A stretch of 64,000 nt of DNA. It comes from Geosiphon pyriformis. Taxonomy: Eukaryota > Glomeromycota > Glomeromycetes > Archaeosporales > Geosiphonaceae. The first letter of the stretch is position 1. Each line of letters begins with the position of its first letter. Of this stretch, positions 61,246 through 64,000 are shown piece by piece. The translations under genes were made by a program, and so were the position numbers. Under the pieces are notes generated by a model, which was not told the origin of the DNA, searched no databases, and saw only the letters and a program-made list of their open reading frames with translations. The DNA lies in NCBI GenBank assembly GCA_016748015.1, contig JAAOMT010000067.1, positions 1 to 64,000 on the forward strand, written 5' to 3'.

Positions 61246-61570
61246 CCTTATATAGGAACGAAGAGAGAGAAAAGGACAGGAAGGGAGAACAAAAAAAAAG
61301 AAAAAAAGAGAGAATGGAAGAAACGGAGGACGAAAAAAAGGAAGCGAAAGAATGAAGGAAGGGAAGCGATAAAGAAAGAAGGAGAAGGGAAGCGATAAAG
61401 AAAGGAAGAGAAGGAAGGGAAGCGATAAAGAAAGGAAGAGAAGGAAGGAAAGCGATAAAGAAAGGAAGAGAAGAAAGGGAGGTGATAAAGGAAGGAAAGG
61501 AAGGAAGGTAAGCGAAGTGATAAAGAAATGAAGAGAAGCAATAAGGGGAAGGAATGGAACGATAAAGGAA
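61246..61570. repeat. Polypurine tract with ~30-bp tandem units
   Basis: More than 300 bp are almost pure A and G on the plus strand. Within it AGCGATAAAGAAAGGAAGAG-like units of roughly 30 bp repeat several times (about 61365-61480). The preceding CAGCGAAACTCACC and GGACAGGAAGGGAG motifs also occur near 60972-61033 beside the satellite. Confidence 0.9.
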
Positions 61571-61732
61571 GCAAGGGCTCTTTTTATATAAAAAATTTTT
61601 CGAATTATTAGGTCATTCGTTATAAACATAGCCCTGCCTTCGAAATGATGTAATTTTTAGAACAGCAGCTCATCTTAACCAAAAAAGGATTTGTTGTTTT
61701 GATCAAAAATATTTTTGATTACTATTTTTTTT

Positions 61733-62150
61733 ATGAGCGAAGATAAAGTGGAAGATAGAAAATGTCTATCAATATCTATCTCATGTTAGCTGTGCCAGGT
61801 TCACACAAAACCACATGGGCGTAAAGCACAAACTCCGAACTCTTAAAATTTTTTTAAGCACTAATTTTTTTTATGAGCGAAGATAAAGTGGAAGATAGAA
61901 AATGTCTATCAATATTTATTTCATGTTAGCTGTGCCAGGTTCACACAAAACTACATTGGCGTAAAGTACAAACTCCGAACCCTTAAAATTTTTTTAAGCA
62001 CTAATTTTTTTTATGAGCGAAGATAAAGTGGAAGATAGAAAATGTCTATCAAGATCTATCTCATGTTAGCGGTGCCAGGTTCACAGAAAACTACATGGGC
62101 GTAAAGCACAAACTCCGAACCTTTAAAATTTTCCTAAGCGAGGAATTTTT
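61733..62150. repeat. 140-bp tandem repeat, three copies
   Basis: ATGAGCGAAGATAAAGTGGA begins at 61733, 61873 and 62013. The units include GTGCCAGGTTCACA, GGCGTAAAG and ACTCCGAAC with few differences. The third copy diverges at its end. Confidence 0.93.
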
Positions 62151-62470
62151 TTTGTCATCTCCCTGCCATATTCCTGTTATCATCATTATTGTTTCGAATC
62201 TTAATTACAGAACTCATGTGTCAATATTTGTAAATATGGAGGGTACTATAGGAAGGGGATACTATAGGCAGTTCTCGTAAAGATGACAGGTATTATGATT
62301 CTTTTTTTTTTCTTGAAGCTGAAAATTCTAGCAATTTCTCTGGCTAGCAAAGGTTTTTAGGAGTTTAGAATTGATTAAAAACTTAATTAAATTTGGATTT
62401 ATAATACTAATTAAATACTGTAACTATTACTTTAAAATCTTTACTAAAAGAAAAAAAGAATGAAAAATGG
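62151..62470. other. Intergenic region
   Basis: Short stretch between the 140-bp array and the Sel1 relic. I see nothing in it. Confidence 0.45.
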
Positions 62471-62479
62471 AAAAAATCA

Positions 62480-62970
62480 GATTTTTATGTAGTTCGAAAT
62501 GTCAAAGAGCAAATTTTCTCACAAAATCAAACTCTTGAAGACATTTTTCAACTTGTTTCTAAGAAAATTCATCAGCCAAAATTGGTTCGTCTGCTTAGGT
62601 ATCTTTATAACTACGAATTGGGTGTAATATGTGATAATAGCAAGCCTTTAATTTCTAACAAAAAAGCACTGAAACTGGTTATTCATTAGGTCAATCTCGA
62701 TATGGGTATTGTTATATTGCCTTGGTTGGAACCAGTCAAGATAAGCACCAAGCTTTTGTCTGATTCAAAAAAGCAGCCAAGACTTGTAATATTGTAGTCC
62801 ATATTAATCTTGCCAGTTGCTATAAACAGTGACGAAGAATTAATGCGAATAGTCTAAAGGCATTCTATTGGTATCAGAAGGCAGCCGCAGTTGGGGATCT
62901 CGGATTACAGTTTGAACTTACTAGCTTTTATTCCATTGGATATGATGTAAGAAAGATTCTAAAGTGACAT
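62480..62970 (+). pseudogene. Sel1-repeat gene relic
   Basis: The leader still reads TLEDIFQLVSKKIHQPKLVRLL. After a frame change come Sel1-type units: TGYSLGQSRYGYCYI, HQAFV-stop-FKKAA, HINLASCYK-stop, and KAFYWYQKAAAVGD. At least three stops and one frameshift interrupt it, so no functional product is expected. It is on the opposite strand from, and more decayed than, the Sel1 gene at 26956-27999. Confidence 0.8.
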
Positions 62971-63069
62971 TTCTAAACCTCAAATGGGATTTGTTTACAT
63001 TAAAACTCGAAGTTCGTATTTCTATCAAACTATCATTATTAAATTATAAGTAATTCAATATTAAACTTC

Positions 63070-63408
63070 AATAAAGCCTTAAAACTCTCTCTTTCCAATT
63101 GAATGCCATTGCTTGATTTAGCGACTCCCTATTCTACAATTTTCTCTATATTTTACTTTCATTCACATTTAAGTCATCCCGGGATAAAAGCAAAGAAAAA
63201 GCATTTTATTAAAGGAAGTAAAATTTCGAGAGTTAAAGACTAGAGCTACATTATTAAAAGCTATTTCATTGCAGAAATTTTGTGGCAATACATCATCAAG
63301 GCCTAATTTACATAAGTTGTGATTTACCTGCTTAAATAATTTATTTTTCAACCAGTTATTTTTGTAATTTATATATAGTAGATTTTGTAATTGAATTATT
63401 CGATTCAT
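63070..63408 (-). pseudogene. BACK-domain gene relic
   Basis: The minus strand reads LPQNFCNEIAFNN, VFNSRNFTSFNK and then, after a frame change, DDLNVNESKI followed by TAG (63146-63148). These align with LQKFCTEITVNN, VFNSQDFISLNK and DDINMEESKIW of the BTB-BACK gene at 35161. The stop replaces the Trp of that motif. No BTB part remains in the window. Confidence 0.7.
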
Positions 63409-63959
63409 TAATAAAGTAAACGCTTCAAAAAGTAATAAAGTTAATAAAGTCAGAATATAATTTTACGCACTTTCTAAAAACTTAAATTTATATTAAATCT
63501 GCTACAGTATATTTCAAATTAATGTGGTATATTATTAATTATCCATTTATAGACTAACAAATTTTTTAATTCTAAACATAATTTTTTTTGAATCATAATT
63601 TAGATTTTTGCATTTATTTAACTTTCTTGAGAATTTCTTTACTTTAATGTAATATAAAAATTATTATTAAATTTTAAAATTAAAATGTAAAAATCACTTT
63701 TAAGTATATATATAATTTATTTTAAAATATATAGAAATGAATATAAATATGGAACAGTCAATATAATTTAGAAAAAATATATATCTTATGAAAAGATTGC
63801 TATTAAATTTATTAAGAGTCATTTAAATAATAACCATTAAATAATTATATTTAATTATATTCTCAATTTTATTAAATTCTTGCTGTCAAGGAGATACACA
63901 AGTTCTTTGAAATCTATAAACTAGAATTTATAGAGTAAATTAAGATTATATAATAAGTG

Positions 63960-64000
<41 letters not shown>
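63409..64000. other. AT-rich end of window
   Basis: No gene is seen. The window ends in an AAT microsatellite that starts at about 63961 and may continue beyond it. Confidence 0.6.

Noticed and set aside
61204-61629. Lys/Arg/Glu-rich and Ser/Phe/Leu-rich proteins
   Set aside because: They are translations of the polypurine tract and its complement.
1-64000. tRNA and rRNA genes
   Set aside because: I looked for T-arm-like GGTTCGAATCC patterns and cloverleaf context and found none that held up by eye. A covariance-model scan was not possible.

Overview
The window looks like nuclear DNA of an arbuscular mycorrhizal fungus (Glomeromycotina, most like Rhizophagus). This is inferred from the gene mix and composition, not from a database match. 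The DNA is extremely AT-rich and CpG-poor. Genes have short GT-AG introns. The window carries families known to be greatly expanded in these fungi: Argonaute, Sel1-repeat proteins, tyrosine-kinase-like kinases with a Cys-pair N-terminal segment, and BTB-BACK-TLDc proteins. It also has many AAT, AAC and CTA triplet repeats and Tc1-like transposons. Two runs of N (33624-34027 and 59928-60669) are assembly gaps, both inside repeats. Layout: 1-7.0 kb is an AT-rich desert. 7.4-9.7 kb (minus) is an 11-exon TRM6/GCD10 gene for the tRNA m1A58 methyltransferase. 12.6-14.1 kb (minus) is a five-exon secreted or membrane-anchored class 3 lipase-like protein whose nucleophile serine is glycine. 17.5-18.5 kb (plus) is a secreted thaumatin-like protein with 16 cysteines. 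19.7-22.3 kb (plus) is an intronless, apparently slicer-competent Argonaute. 25.7-28.0 kb (minus) is a broken kinase next to a Sel1 gene with a premature stop. 30.8-32.6 kb (minus) is a broken multi-pass membrane protein gene. 33.3-34.5 kb is a Tc1-like element with clear terminal inverted repeats and a dead transposase. 35.2-36.5 kb (plus) is a BTB-BACK gene whose TLDc domain has an out-of-frame deletion. 36.5-43.7 kb is mostly AT desert. 43.7-50.4 kb is a large inverted duplication carrying an intact copy (plus strand) and a nonsense-mutated copy (minus strand) of an unrecognised two-membrane-segment protein. 51.6-52.6 and 57.8-58.2 kb hold decayed Tc1/mariner relics. 58.5-61.1 kb is a GC-richer nested satellite, followed by a purine tract, a 140-bp triplicate, and relics of a Sel1 gene and a BACK-domain gene near the right edge. 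There is no operon-like pathway. TRM6 is housekeeping, Argonaute is RNA silencing, and the lipase-like and thaumatin-like proteins probably act at the cell surface or outside. The rest is birth-and-death turnover of expanded signalling families among transposons. At least eight genes or transposases are broken, and several nonsense changes can be explained by C-to-T or G-to-A transitions. The best candidates for new biology are the serine-less lipase, the inverted duplication, the nested satellite, and the intronless Argonaute with a triplet repeat beside its TATA box.
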